This document shows positions 46,892 through 61,006 of a stretch of DNA of 64,000 nt, one piece after another. The translations under genes and the position numbers were made by a program. Origin of the DNA: Sipunculus nudus (lineage: Eukaryota > Annelida > Sipuncula > Golfingiida > Sipunculidae); NCBI GenBank assembly GCA_026874595.1, contig CM049310.1, positions 79,539,056 to 79,603,055 on the forward strand, read 5' to 3'. Each line of letters opens with the position of its first letter. Positions within the stretch are counted from its first letter, which is position 1. A model generated the notes under the pieces. It saw only the letters and a program-made list of their open reading frames with translations, was not told the origin of the DNA and searched no databases.

Positions 46892-48360
46892 TCGAAATGT
46901 TGTATGAACCGGAACCTGTGCTGCATTATCTAGTGTCAAAGTTTCACTATTTCGGCTGTTGCACACAGCTTGATTAAACGTAATGGGATAACACTGAATT
47001 ACCCGTCCATGTACTCAGTATTATATTTCACCATAAAATTAGACATTGATTTTAGCATTGTGATTCTTCAGGATTCAGGTAAATGAATTATTTATACATA
47101 TGACATGTGGGATGGTAAAGTATGTCAATTCTCGTCGTCTTGGTAATGAGAAGCGGATGGGAACCGTGTATAGTTAACCGTGATACTTCACATTTGTCAC
47201 AATATGAGTCAGTATTCATGACCTTTAAACATAATTTCACATACTTACCTCTTTGTTTAGAAATTAGATTATGTTAAAAAGGTGGAAAAAATACTGATAC
47301 AGTTTCCATAGAAAATATATTTGTTGGTATATTTGGTAAAAACAATAATAATTACAATAAAATTAAATTAAAATCTAGTTTAATATTAAATATTGATGGG
47401 CGCAATTTGGTAGGGAAAAACCTCCACTTTGCATTTTAAAGAATATCAATATGATAGTATGTACACGAATGTAACTGCAATCTGAAAACTCATACAATTT
47501 TTTAAAAGAAAATTCTGTCATAGTGTTGCAAAATTTATCAAAGATGAATTAACTGCAGTGTTTCAGAAATGAAGAAAATACCAAAGTGGCTGATTAAATG
47601 ACATGTGTCCTCTATTTCTACAACATTGTGCATACCAATGACATGCTCAAATAAAAAAAATCAAATCACACTATTCCTTGTTATTTTATTCTCAGATTGT
47701 GTTGATCTTGTTTAAATGTTGCTGAATACTTTCCACACTACAGGGCGATCATTAGGACACCTCGGTTGGTAAATACATTTGACAGTCTCGATTCCCCTGA
47801 AATACTTGGCTCCCCCGGCCCTTGGATCCACCACTGTAGACATATTATTAAATAATTGAGATAAAGGGGGGTGGGGGGTACGGTAAACCCGTTTACAAGG
47901 ACGTGTTGGTGTATGTGTGTGAGGGTGTGTGTGGGATGACTCAAAATTCCCATTCCTACCCTCCCCCCCCCGCCCAACCATTGCGAAAGGAAATTGCACC
48001 ACCTGTAAACAGGGAATTTTATAATTATTGAAAAAAATGTTGTTTGAAATGAATGAGAATCTGTATTTTATATAAACCACTTAAAATTAATCCTACAAAC
48101 ATGAGAGAGGAGATTAAAGCAGAAGGTGTAAGGGGACACAAAGTCAATGGGCGTGCATTATTTTGGACCGTTTGCCTGTTCGACCTAGTTAATCATTAAA
48201 CCTGAAGTGCATCATTAGTGTACCCGTTGAACCCATATATAAAGTGCTTACTTTATGCCACAATCATGACCATATAAGATTAACAGGCATGTACACATAT
48301 AACCTAACTTGAGCCACATGCAGAAGGCATAAATCATTTATTGTAAACGCGATCATTTTT
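46892..48360 (+). other. Likely gene B 3' UTR and downstream DNA, unit 1
   Basis: AT-rich, with AATAAA near 47651 as a possible poly(A) signal. 47821-47836 is the inverse of the CAGTGGCGGATCCAGG motif. No coding sequence. Confidence 0.4.
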
Positions 48361-50575
48361 TAGCTCAGCTGACTGTACGTCATCTGAGCTATAGGGATCA
48401 CCTTTTGTCCGTCGTCCGTCCGGCCGTCCGGGCGTCTGTCCGTTAACAGGGCACAAATCGTAACCGCTAGAACTGGAATCTTCTTACTTAACATCCTGGG
48501 AGGTCTATGGAAATTCTCCTTGTAAACCTGAAATTAGGTCACTGTGAACTATATTCTTTGAGCTATGGGGTTCCGAAGTACCCCCCAGAATATTGGAAAA
48601 TTTGATACAAAAGCTCAAGTATCTGAACAACTAATGCATTGATCATCATGATTTTTTGCATGGATATTGATCATGGAGTGTTTCATCAGTTTCTGCAGAC
48701 TGGTGGCGCCACCTGTATTTTTTCGATTTTTACCAATATTTTTCTCTATTTTTGAGACCTCTTAAGATGCGGCAATCTGTTAACAGGGCACAAATCGTAA
48801 CGACTACACCTAGAATCTTCTCTCTTGACATGCAGGGAGGCCGATAAAAAGTCTCTTTGGAAACCTGAAATTAGGTCTCTGTTACCCATAACCTTTGAGC
48901 TATGGGGCTCCGAAGTACCCCCCAGAATAATGGAAAATTTGATACAAAAGCTCAAGTATCTATTGCAGTGATCACCATGATTCTTTGCATGGATATTGAT
49001 CATGGAATGTGTCATCAGTTTCTGCAGTATGGTGGCGCCATCTGTATTTTTTTTTATTTTTACGAATTTTTTTCTCTATTTTTGAGACCTCATAAGATGC
49101 GGTCATCTGTTAACATGGCACAAATCGTAACAACTGGACCTAGAATCTTCTCTCTTGACATGCTGAGAGGCCCATGGAAAGTCTCCTTAAAAACTTGAAA
49201 TTAGGTCTCTGTTACCCATAACCTCTGAGCTATGGGGCTCCGAAGTACCCCCCAGAATAATGGAAAATTTGATACAAAAGCTCGAGTATCTGAACAATTA
49301 TTATATTGATCACCATGATTCTTTGCATGGATATTGATCATGAAATGTTTCATCAGTTTCTGCATTCTGGTGGCGCCTACTGTATTTTTTCAATTTTTAG
49401 CTCAGCTGACTGAAAGTCATCTGAGCTATAGGGATCACCTTTTGTCCGTCGTCCGTCCGGCCATCCTGGCGTCTGTCTGTTAACAGGGCACAAATCGTAA
49501 CCGCTAGACTTGGAATCTTTTTACTTGACATCCTGGGAGGTCTATGGAAATTCTCCTTGTAAACCTGAAATTAGGTCACTGTGACCTCTTCGAGCTATGG
49601 GGTTCTGAAGTACCCCCCAGAATAATGCAAAATTTAATACAAAAGCTCAAGTATCTGAACAACTAATGTATTAATCACCATGATTCTTTGCATGGATATT
49701 GATCATGGAGTGTTTCATTAATTTCTGGAGATTGGTGGCGCCAGCTATATTTTTTTTTATTTTTTACGATTTTTTTTCTCTACTTTGGTGATCTTTAAAC
49801 ATTTGGTCATCTGTAAACAGGGCACAAATCATAATGACTGGACCTAGAATCTTCTGTCCTCACCTCCAGGGAAGCCCATAAAAGGTCTACATGGAAACCC
49901 GAAATAAGGTCCCTGTTACCCATATTCTGTGAGCTATGGGGCTCTGAAGTACCCCCCAGAATAAAGATTTGGTCATATATTAACAGGGCACAAATCATAA
50001 TGACTGGACCTAGAATCTTCTTTCTTGATATGCAGGGAGGCCTTTGGAAAGTCTCTTTGGAAATCTGAAATAAGGTCTCTGTTACCCATATCCTTCATGT
50101 TATGGCTCCGAGAATAAAGATTTGGTCATCTGTTAACAGAGCACAAATTATAATGACTTGACCTAGAATCTCCTGTCTTGATATGCTGGGAGGCCCCTGA
50201 AAAGTCTTCTTGTGCACCTGAAATTATATCTCTGTTACCCATATCCTTTATCCTATGCGGCTTTGAAATACCCCCAAGAATAAACATTTGGTCATCTGTT
50301 AACAGGGCACAAATCATAATAACGGGACCTAGAATTTTATTTTTTGACATGCTGGGAGACCCCTGAAAAGTCATCTTGTAAACCTTGAAAATAGGTGTCT
50401 GTTACCCATATCCTTCATGCTACAGAGCTCCATAGTACCCCAATGAATATTGGATGATTTTATACAAAAGGTCAAGTTTGGAAAAAGTATTTCATTCAAA
50501 TTTGACATTCAGATGATAAAATTACTTTTGTCAATGTCTTCCTGGTCAGCTGAGCGTCATGACACCTGGGTCACT
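48361..50575. repeat. Hairpin-headed repeat array, unit 1
   Basis: Two heads (48361-48391 and 49398-49428) have 13-bp arms TAGCTCAGCTGAC/GTCATCTGAGCTA, each followed by a (GTCC)n-rich stretch. The block GCACAAATC or a variant recurs at 48451, 48788, 49118, 49489, 49822, 49988, 50141 and 50307. The first four intervals average about 343 bp and the last three about 162 bp. ORFs in this region are repeat-derived. Confidence 0.85.
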
Positions 50576-53500
50576 TGTTAATGTTCTGTTGCAGAATAAA
50601 TAACAGTTTATTTTACATAATCCTATTAAGTTGACAATTTTTTAATGTTTTAGGAAAAACTTAAATAAGGAGAGAAAATTTACAAACGTTTCTAAAGATG
50701 GTACATTGGCGACTGTATTGTTATATATTATGTTTTAAGAATATTATATATATATTTGAGTTTTAAAGGGCTTAAATAAGGGTCTCACTTATTATCTATA
50801 TAATTAATACGGAGTTGGTTTTTTTTCTAGACCACGGTTAACCTTATTCCGTTCTCCAGCTTTGGCAGACGTATCAGTGGTGAGCTCTCCCTGGACAAGT
50901 TTGTTTTATTTTGCGGGATTATGCCCTATTAAGCTGAATAAATAATAATTTAATATTTCCCAATTAGATGCTCCTATTTCTTTTGTGCTGCAAGGTCCTC
51001 CTTGCCTGTGACGCTTTTTCGGAAGGCAGTTAGAGGATTTTCACTGGCCTGTTAAGACCGTGGCCAGAGCCCATGTCCTGCCCGAGAGGCATTTCCGTGC
51101 AAATATCTCTGTCAAAAGGAAGTAACGGTTTATAATCAATGTAAGGGCTTTTCAGTTTGGTCAACACTGGGCACTGAGTCCAGTGATGTGACCACCCTTT
51201 GACAAATTGTTTATGGGTTCAAAAATATATTTTCATGATAACCATGGTTTCAAAAGTTCGGCCAAGTCATGTGTTTTATGAAGTCTTTTTTTTTTCAAAA
51301 AGAATCCCCACAACTTAATCGTTTTTCGGGTTGGGTGGGGTTGGGGTCGGTGTTGGGGGGGGGGGGGAGGTTTACATATATTTGTTAAGATCCCTTGTCT
51401 GTAGGGACGATGGAACATTAAAAAATATTACCAGTACATCTTTAAGTTGATAACAAACTGAAATCTGTATACAGAGCGTACAGACCTCCGTTCTTTGTCA
51501 TAATGGTTTATAAGAAAATATATTTGGGGTGATTCTTATTAACTCAAAATGAAATGGACTATTGATATGTCTTTACCCTAACCCTCTACAAATGTTCAGC
51601 AAAACATTTTTCGCCTGTCGTGCTTTTTCAGGAGGCGACCTGTATTCCATTTAATTAAATGATTAAATTCAAGTGCGGAACACATGTCCACATAAATCTT
51701 TTTATAGGGAGCACTTCTACATTGAGTGGACACAAAGAGCTGAGACCCTTTACACGATCACCGTTATATAGGTTTACAGGTATGTTGAATTTTATACATT
51801 CAGAAGTATCTTTCCATGATAACCATGGTTTAATAGTTCGGCGTTTATGGGTTGTTTGAAAAAAGCCTTTTCAAAAGAAAGCCCGGGGGGGGGGGGAGGA
51901 ATTGCATACACTTTTAAGGGTCCTAATCTCTTAAGGACTTTGAAAGCCAAGACATAAACTACTAATCAGTCGTTCGTTCATACGTGCACATTATCATGGT
52001 TCAGAAACACGGGTTCACCAGGCGAGTGACAGAACAACTGCATACGAATGGGCGGCACCTACTCGGGGACAAAGTAATAGCCCCTTGCAATTATTCCTTT
52101 GTGGAATTGTGATTATGGCTCTTAAGAAAAAAATATATTATGGTGATTCCGTTTACTTCCAAAGATGTAATGGATTAGGGTTGCAGTTTAACTCTACCCC
52201 TCTTCAAAGTTTCAGCAAAATCTGTATATTACATTTAGCGTTAATTTCCTGAAAGATAATGTGACGAACCAAGGCTGAAGTGGTTTCTTTGCCAAATTCT
52301 TCCATCGAAATCAACCTGCTTTCTTTTTATCTGGGAGAGTTGTCAAGTTTGCATCAGACCTGCTTATTTCATGACAATTTACATTACTGAAAGCAAATAT
52401 TTACCTACTTGTTATTTTTTTTCCATTTTGCTTATGTTAGGCAAGGTCGTGCTTTTGTCATTTTGAAATTGATACGTCCATTCCTTTTATGCTAAGAGGA
52501 GCGATCTATAGGAGTGAACCCCTCCCCCATTCTCCGAACAAACAAATCTCGTTTCGTATCTTTGCTTCATGCAAGGTCACTGTGTCAAAGCATGTTGTAG
52601 TTAGTACTCTGACGTCAGTTATATCACACCACCTGTCCTATGCAAGAACGCAAGAAGTGGCGTTTATCCTTCCTCCAGGAGGAATTGGGTGGGGGTGGGG
52701 GGTCCCTTGCAGATACAGACAGACACACACATATAAATATATAAATAAACTTATTTCCTTTAAATTGATGTGATGAGAAATATATGCATAATTTATCATG
52801 GACCAACCAGCTCAACCGGACATATGTCCTAAAATATTGAACATAAACAAATCATTGCCTGTTTCACATATTTACCTGATTGGGGAATCGGTTAAAAAAA
52901 TCCTAATCGATGATTAAAAGATCCGATTTTTATGTATCATCGTGCTACCCTGCAGTCCGCCATGTGGAATTATAACTAAAATATTGAACGAGAATAATCC
53001 GTTTTATTATATCTCTGAAGGAATTAGACTTTTTTATCGGGAGAATATGATTGGTTTGGATATATGCATACAACATCGTTTTGTGATCGATTATGCAAAA
53101 AAACAATCGATGTTATCGATTATGAAAGTGACTATTAATGAAATGAAGACTTTAATCATTGGATCATATGTGGAAAGTTGACATAAAGAGGAAAAAAAGT
53201 GTGTTAAAAATGAAGTGTGTTAAAGGTTCATATTTGGACTATATACAAAGAAAGTTCCAGTAACTTTCGAACACATTTCGGCAATGCGCAATGCTTTATA
53301 CAAATATTGTTAGAACGCTTGTTACTTTCTTATTTCACAACAATAGTCATATCTCAATCTACTGTTTGATCCCAAAATTATAACTACCATATATTGCTCC
53401 AGAGCGCACGGTTCAGCCTTAAGAATTCCATGATATTAAGGAATAACAGATTAAGGCATAATAAGGACACACAAGAAACTGGCACGTAGGCCTGTAGCGG

Positions 53501-54879
53501 CCGTGACTAGGAAAATAATGATGTTGTCAGGAAGTGTAGTGCAGAAATCAAACCTAGGCGACGACTAAATAAGTATGATATATAACCAAATAACGTCTAA
53601 GGGACTGGTTTGTTTTCTGTTACCAAAACACAAACATATGTACTCTAAGGAAATCATGAGACCACATTTCAGTCATGGAGAAATGAATTTTCAACGGCCA
53701 ACCCGCACCTACGGTGAGAACTCTGAAGACTAAATATGAAGACTAGGCCCCTGTGCCCCCAGGTCGAGTTTCACTCATAAACGAATGCACTTTGCCGGTG
53801 TTATGAATCAATTATATCGTGTGATTAAACAACCCACATCCGCAGATGTGGTACACCGGACATGGTTGACGCCAGGTGAATCGCGTTCAATACAGAACTG
53901 TCACATAGCCCGAAACTGGATGCATGTGTACAGGGTACATAGTTAAGCAAGCATTATGATGGAACTGCGTCCTCCCGAAAACCAGATCTTTCTTGCTAAT
54001 GGCTTGAACCATAGACTAGAGTTTATTAACCTGTGCTTTAAAAATAAGCCTACTATCGCTATATTTTGCTATAGATAACCTTAAAAATAACTCTGTTTGG
54101 ACTTTGGTCGCACGATATCGTTGTGGGACAGAATGATTGCCGATTTTCATATACCTGCAGGCAAAACACTACCATTAGTTTGTACACGTACTTATCAATA
54201 CGCCATGTTGGAACAGTAGGCTTATGCAGATGGATTAAATAACAGCGCAAGTCAGTAACCAATTTATATGAACATTATACAATATATCTGTTAATAAATG
54301 GTCTTAATGTAAGCAACCCTTTTGCCCTAGCCTTATTGTATGTCAATTCAGTTCCGGCATGAGCTAGAAAGTTTGTCAATTTGGTTAAATGGCGGGAAGG
54401 CTGAACGCTTCACACATTTTTTTCTATGTACAGACGAACGGATCATGTTCTGAAAAGAGAAAAAAAATTTGTTTGTATCAATCTGGTGAACATTTACGTG
54501 CCATTCAATTCAAAACAAATCAGAAGAAGGAAACCTTGATGGTCAGAGATCATTGGAATTCATCCAGTAGGAACATCAATAGGGTAGTTTAGAGAGCAGG
54601 GAATTTTTGAAAGTTATGGCGATCTGGTTCGTATTGGAGGCACGAGCACGACCATTTTGTTGCCTGGATAAGACGTATTCCTAGTATGGTAACCTGAATA
54701 ACATGGTACATGCAAGGTCGAGAGTGCTAGCTGCATTCTAGAGCGTTAAGTAAATCTACGGCAGAGGCCACAACTGCTCCGCGGTTGCGTTTAGCAGCAA
54801 AATGCCCCATTGCGGCGAGGGTCATTTACATGTATACGCTTGTTCAGGAGCTTCCATTAGCTTCCAGGAGCTTCTGCTG
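50576..54879. other. No gene recognised (unit 1)
   Basis: Open frames at 51659-51859, 52489-52773 and 52942-53181 have no motif or splice context and recur only because of the tandem duplication. G-runs at 51353 and 51884. Confidence 0.5.
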
Positions 54880-55650
54880 ACTATCAGTCATACTGAGCTA
54901 TAGCGATCTTTTTGTCAATCGTCCTCCCGTTGGCCGTCCGGCCGTCCCTCAGCAGGGCAAAAATCGTAATCGTAGGACTAAAAACTTGTAACTAAATATC
55001 TAGGTAAATTTAAAATCTCCTTGAAAACTTAGGAAAAAAATCCCTGCGACCTGTATCCTCTGAATTACGGGGCGTATATGGGCACCCCAGAATAATTAAA
55101 ATGTGATACAAATTCTCCTGTATCTCAATAATTATTGCATGGATTGCCATGCATTCAGACATTTAATATTCATCATGGCTAGTTTTATCAGTTCCGGAAA
55201 AGCGTTTACGCCTTCTCCCCCCCTATTTTGTTTTGTTGCAAGTTGCAGCAAAGGTGTCAGTTTCTTAGGTGTGGTTTCATCTAGTGTCGTGAAACCTTAC
55301 ATGTTTATTGATCATGAATAATTTCATCAGTTCCACTGCTGACGCGTCCTGTATTTATTTTTCACGCATTTTATTATATTTAAGACTCAAATTATGTCAG
55401 TGGTATATAGAATATCAGCTGTGTTTTCATCTATTGTCCCGATAAATGGTGAGTTTATTGATAACTACTAGCTTTATCAGGTGCTGAAAAACGGTGACGT
55501 CACCTGTATATTATTCACCCATTTTCCTTTCATTTTTAGGCCCTAAAATGACCATAATTGTATCCGTTTCTTAGTGTAGTTTCAGCTGGTGTCCTAAAAC
55601 TTTGCATACTAAATGATCATGGCAGCTCCGGAAGTTCATTATCAATCTTC
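54880..55650. repeat. Diverged member of the hairpin-headed repeat family
   Basis: ctgagctatagcgatc, a GTCC-rich stretch and cagggcaaaaatcgtaa near 54891-54970 match the heads at 48361 and 49398 with many changes. Confidence 0.6.
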
Positions 55651-55739
55651 GTGTGTAGGATACCTTGTGAGTAGAATTACTTTTTGAGCGCTGCATATTT
55701 GAAACAAAAGATGACTTTCTCCAAAATCTTGCAGGATTT

Positions 55740-56350
55740 CAAGAACTTGTGACCTTAACCTTGATATTCAAGGACACATCGGTGAAACATTTGTCAATTC
55801 AAAACTTTTGAAGTACTGGATATTTAATTTCTTAATTTGATACCCTATTTGTTTCAACCGAGATCCCATATCGAATCCTTACCAGGTTCTCCTGGTCAAT
55901 GCAACTGATTTTAAGTGCATTTTCTAAACATCATCGCTTAGGAGGCATTGCATGTTTCCCCCTCATATGTGTCACATAACTTTTGAAGTACTGAATATTT
56001 TATCCTAAATTTGACACACTATTTGTTGAATTCTTTTTCCTAGAAGAAATCGACAAATGAAGACTTTTGCCAGTATCTGCAGGACCACGTGAGCCGAATA
56101 ATAATACATCATCTTTAGTATTATTTGTAAACCTTGGATGTACTTAATATTTTACCTCACATTTGAGACATTGGTTATTTACGCAAAATTCTTAGATCAT
56201 TATGAAAACTGGTGAACTTGACATTAACCTTTAGAGTACTGACTATGTTCCCCTCCAATGTTTCACATGAGTGGGTTCCAAAATATTTTTACAAGGTAAA
56301 ATTAGGTGACCTTGCCAAGATCAAATAAGCCGAATTAAAGGTCACCGTCC
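55740..56350. repeat. Diverged tandem repeat, about 160-170 bp unit
   Basis: Blocks of the form GAAGTACTGRATATTT and ATTTGAYAC recur near 55808 and 55980, with a weaker copy near 56137. Confidence 0.5.
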
Positions 56351-56698
56351 TAAGGGTATAGTGCGAAAACTTACTTTTATCTCAAAATTGGATGGACAAA
56401 ATGATTAAATCAACTTCTCAGAGTCGTTTGAAAACTGGATATTTCAATCTTATTCTGTATGGACCAGTCATGAATATATTCAGTCTTCACTTATGTCTGA
56501 CCCATCACTTAATGAAGAACCCTGACGACTTCGGTGTCGACATATGAGCATCATGGAAAGAACATTGGAGTCATTGCACGGATCTTTCATTGGACACAGT
56601 TGTGGATGAAAGTACCTCACAGGAAACATATTGTATTCATATTTGGTGTATGGGATTACTATACTGTGTACTAGATGTTGCTGGAGCTAAAAAAAACT

Positions 56699-56744
<46 letters not shown>

Positions 56745-56864
56745 CTTAAGTGCTGTAAGTGTAAAACATGAAATAATATGATCCATAAATTTATTCTTTA
56801 TCTCATTTGATCTTGTGTCGAATTGAGTATTATTTTTTAATCAGTAACACATTTTTTGCTACAG

Positions 56865-56929
56865 GCTATATTGTCTCGTCGTTTGCTCTGATCCTGTGTA
56901 TTTTGCTCTGTAGTAGCTGCACAACACCG
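56865..56929 (+). CDS. Gene B hydrophobic exon, duplicate copy
   Basis: Same 65-nt exon with intact splice sites. One codon change turns SPF into SSF; another change in the Cys codon is silent. It could serve as an alternative terminal module for gene B. Confidence 0.65.
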
Positions 56930-57263
56930 GTAGGTTTGTATTAGATTTCCATTCATATAATAAAATTACGTTAATTTTTCCAAATCAATAAACTGTCACA
57001 GGCGTTGCCCGGTTAAAAACATTTTAGGCTGCGTTGAAGGGAGATATTGTTGCGTACGTACATGGTAAAAACATATAACTAAAAAAATGTAACATTTAGC
57101 GCTGCAGGTGTCTGTATAAAAATCGCAATTTCTTAATGTGATGTCTAAATGATCAGCCAGAACCTAATTGAAAACTAAAGTGAACAATTTATTGCCAAAA
57201 AACTTAGTTTTAGTTTTGAAAGTTCTTCTCTAATTCTTCATATATTTTTTTATATTTTAACAG

Positions 57264-57314
57264 GTCTTCTCAAATACTTTAACAGATCCCAACGAATTCG
57301 CCGTTGTAATGTGA
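57264..57314 (+). CDS. Gene B tail exon, duplicate copy
   Basis: Identical tail sequence and stop, with an intact acceptor. Confidence 0.6.
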   Translation, partial: VFSNTLTDPNEFAVVM

Positions 57315-58786
57315 TCGAAATGTTGTATGAACCGGAACCTGTGCTGCATTATCTAGTGTCAAAGTTTCACTATTTCGGCTGTTGCACACAGCTTGATTAA
57401 ACGTAATGGGATAACACTGAATTACCCGTCCATGTACTCAGTATTATATTTCACCATAAAATTAGACATTGATTTTAGCATTGTGATTCTTCAGGATTCA
57501 GGTAAATGAATTATTTATACATATGACATGTGGGATGGTAAAGTATGTCAATTCTCGTCGTCTTGGTAATGAGAAGCGGATGGGAACCGTGTATAGTTAA
57601 CCGTGATACTTCACATTTGTCACAATATGAGTCAGTATTCATGACCTTTAAACATAATTTCACATACTTACCTCTTTGTTTAGAAATTAGATTATGTTAA
57701 AAAAGGTGGAAAAAATACTGATACAGTTTCCATAGAAAATATATTTGTTGGTATATTTGGTAAAAACAATAATAATTACAATAAAATTAAATTAAAATCT
57801 AGTTTAATATTAAATATTGATGGGCGCAATTTGGTAGGGAAAAACCTCCACTTTGCATTTTAAAGAATATCAATATGATAGTATGTACACGAATGTAACT
57901 GCAATCTGAAAACTCATACAATTTTTTAAAAGAAAATTCTGTCATAGTGTTGCAAAATTTATCAAAGATGAATTAACTGCAGTGTTTCAGAAATGAAGAA
58001 AATACCAAAGTGGCTGATTAAATGACATGTGTCCTCTATTTCTACAACATTGTGCATACCAATGACATGCTCAAATAAAAAAAATCAAATCACACTATTC
58101 CTTGTTATTTTATTCTCAGATTGTGTTGATCTTGTTTAAATGTTGCTGAATACTTTCCACACTACAGGGCGATCATTAGGACACCTCGGTTGGTAAATAC
58201 ATTTGACAGTCTCGATTCCCCTGAAATACTTGGCTCCCCCGGCCCTTGGATCCACCACTGTAGACATATTATTAAATAATTGAGATAAAGGGGGGTGGGG
58301 GGTACGGTAAACCCGTTTACAAGGACGTGTTGGTGTATGTGTGTGAGGGTGTGTGTGGGATGACTCAAAATTCCCATTCCTACCCTCCCCCCCCCCCGCC
58401 CAACCATTGCGAAAGGAAATTGCACCACCTGTAAACAGGGAATTTTATAATTATTGAAAAAAATGTTGTTTGAAATGAATGAGAATCTGTATTTTATATA
58501 AACCACTTAAAATTAATCCTACAAACATGAGAGAGGAGATTAAAGCAGAAGGTGTAAGGGGACACAAAGTCAATAGGCGTGCATTATTTTGGACCGTTTG
58601 CCTGTTCGACCTAGTTAATCATTAAACCTGAAGTGCATCATTAGTGTACCCGTTGAACCCATATATAAAGTGCTTACTTTATGCCACAATCATGACCATA
58701 TAAGATTAACAGGCATGTACACATATAACCTAACTTGAGCCACATGCAGAAGGCATAAATCATTTATTGTAAACGCGATCATTTTT

Positions 58787-61006
58787 TAGCTCAGCTGACT
58801 GTACGTCATCTGAGCTATAGGGATCACCTTTTGTCCGTCGTCCGTCCGGCCGTCCGGGCGTCTGTCCGTTAACAGGGCACAAATCGTAACCGCTAGAACT
58901 GGAATCTTCTTACTTAACATCCTGGGAGGTCTATGGAAATTCTCCTTGTAAACCTGAAATTAGGTCACTGTGAACTATATTCTTTGAGCTATGGGGTTCC
59001 GAAGTACCCCCCAGAATATTGGAAAATTTGATACAAAAGCTCAAGTATCTGAACAACTAATGCATTGATCATCATGATTTTTTGCATGGATATTGATCAT
59101 GGAGTGTTTCATCAGTTTCTGCAGACTGGTGGCGCCACCTGTATTTTTTCGATTTTTACCAATATTTTTCTCTATTTTTGAGACCTCTTAAGATGCGGCA
59201 ATCTGTTAACAGGGCACAAATCGTAACGACTACACCTAGAATCTTCTCTCTTGACATGCAGGGAGGCCGATAAAAAGTCTCTTTGGAAACCTGAAATTAG
59301 GTCTCTGTTACCCATAACCTTTGAGCTATGGGGCTCCGAAGTACCCCCCAAAATAATGGAAAATTTGATACAAAAGCTCAAGTATCTATTGCAGTGATCA
59401 CCATGATTCTTTGCATGGATATTGATCATGGAATGTGTCATCAGTTTCTGCAGTATGGTGGCGCCATCTGTATTTTTTTTTATTTTTACGAATTTTTTTC
59501 TCTATTTTTGAGACCTCATAAGATGCGGTCATCTGTTAACATGGCACAAATCGTAACAACTGGACCTAGAATCTTCTCTCTTGACATGCTGAGAGGCCCA
59601 TGGAAAGTCTCCTTAAAAACTTGAAATTAGGTCTCTGTTACCCATAACCTCTGAGCTATGGGGCTCCGAAGTACCCCCCAGAATACTGGAAAATTTGATA
59701 CAAAAGCTCGAGTATCTGAACAATTATTATATTGATCACCATGATTCTTTGCATGGATATTGATCATGAAATGTTTCATCAGTTTCTGCATTCTGGTGGC
59801 GCCTACTGTATTTTTTCAATTTTTAGCTCAGCTGACTTAAAGTCATCTGAGCTATAGGGATCACCTTTTGTCCGTCGTCCGTCCGGCCATCCTGGCGTCT
59901 GTCTGTTAACAGGGCACAAATCGTAACCGCTAGACTTGGAATCTTTTTACTTGACATCCTGGGAGGTCTATGGAAATTCTCCTTGTAAACCTGAAATTAG
60001 GTCACTGTGACCTCTTCGAGCTATGGGGTTCTGAAGTACCCCCCAGAATAATGCAAAATTTAATACAAAAGCTCAAGTATCTGAACAACTAATGTATTAA
60101 TCACCATGATTCTTTGCATGGATATTGATCATGGAGTGTTTCATTAATTTCTGGAGATTGGTGGCGCCAGCTATATTTTTTTTTATTTTTTACGATTTTT
60201 TTTCTCTACTTTGGTGATCTTTAAACATTTGGTCATCTGTAAACAGGGCACAAATCATAATGACTGGACCTAGAATCTTCTGTCCTCACCTCCAGGGAAG
60301 CCCATAAAAGGTCTACATGGAAACCCGAAATAAGGTCCCTGTTACCCATATTCTGTGAGCTATGGGGCTCTGAAGTACCCCCCAGAATAAAGATTTGGTC
60401 ATATATTTAACAGGGCACAAATCATAATGACTGGACCTAGAATCTTCTTTCTTGATATGCAGGGAGGCCTTTGGAAAGTCTCTTTGGAAATCTGAAATAA
60501 GGTCTCTGTTACCCATATCCTTCATGTTATGGCTCCGAGAATAAAGATTTGGTCATCTGTTAACAGAGCACAAATTATAATGACTTGACCTAGAATCTCC
60601 TGTCTTGATATGCTGGGAGGCCCCTGAAAAGTCTTCTTGTGCACCTGAAATTATATCTCTGTTACCCATATCCTTTATCCTATGCGGCTTTGAAATACCC
60701 CCAAGAATAAACATTTGGTCATCTGTTAACAGGGCACAAATCATAATAACGGGACCTAGAATTTTATTTTTTGACATGCTGGGAGACCCCTGAAAAGTCA
60801 TCTTGTAAACCTTGAAAATAGGTGTCTGTTACCCATATCCTTCATGCTACAGAGCTCCATAGTACCCCAATGAATATTGGATGATTTTATACAAAAGGTC
60901 AAGTTTGGAAAAAGTATTTCATTCAAATTTGACATTCAGATGATAAAATTACTTTTGTCAATGTCTTCCTGGTCAGCTGAGCGTCATGACACCTGGGTCA
61001 CTTGTT
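58787..61006. repeat. Hairpin-headed repeat array, unit 2
   Basis: The duplicate of 48361-50575 at an offset of about 10,426-10,430, with the same unit order and a few substitutions. Confidence 0.85.

Noticed and set aside
47712-48080. 122-codon minus-strand ORF with His/Thr runs
   Set aside because: It spans C-runs and CA-type repeats; the frame differs in the duplicate because of a run-length change, so it is not maintained.
48746-50374. Several ORFs of 60-98 codons on both strands, repeated at 59172-60801
   Set aside because: They fall in a non-coding tandem repeat array, and their recurrence reflects the duplication, not conserved proteins.
48361-50575. CRISPR-like spaced repeats
   Set aside because: Units are hundreds of bases long with no unique spacers, in a eukaryotic context.
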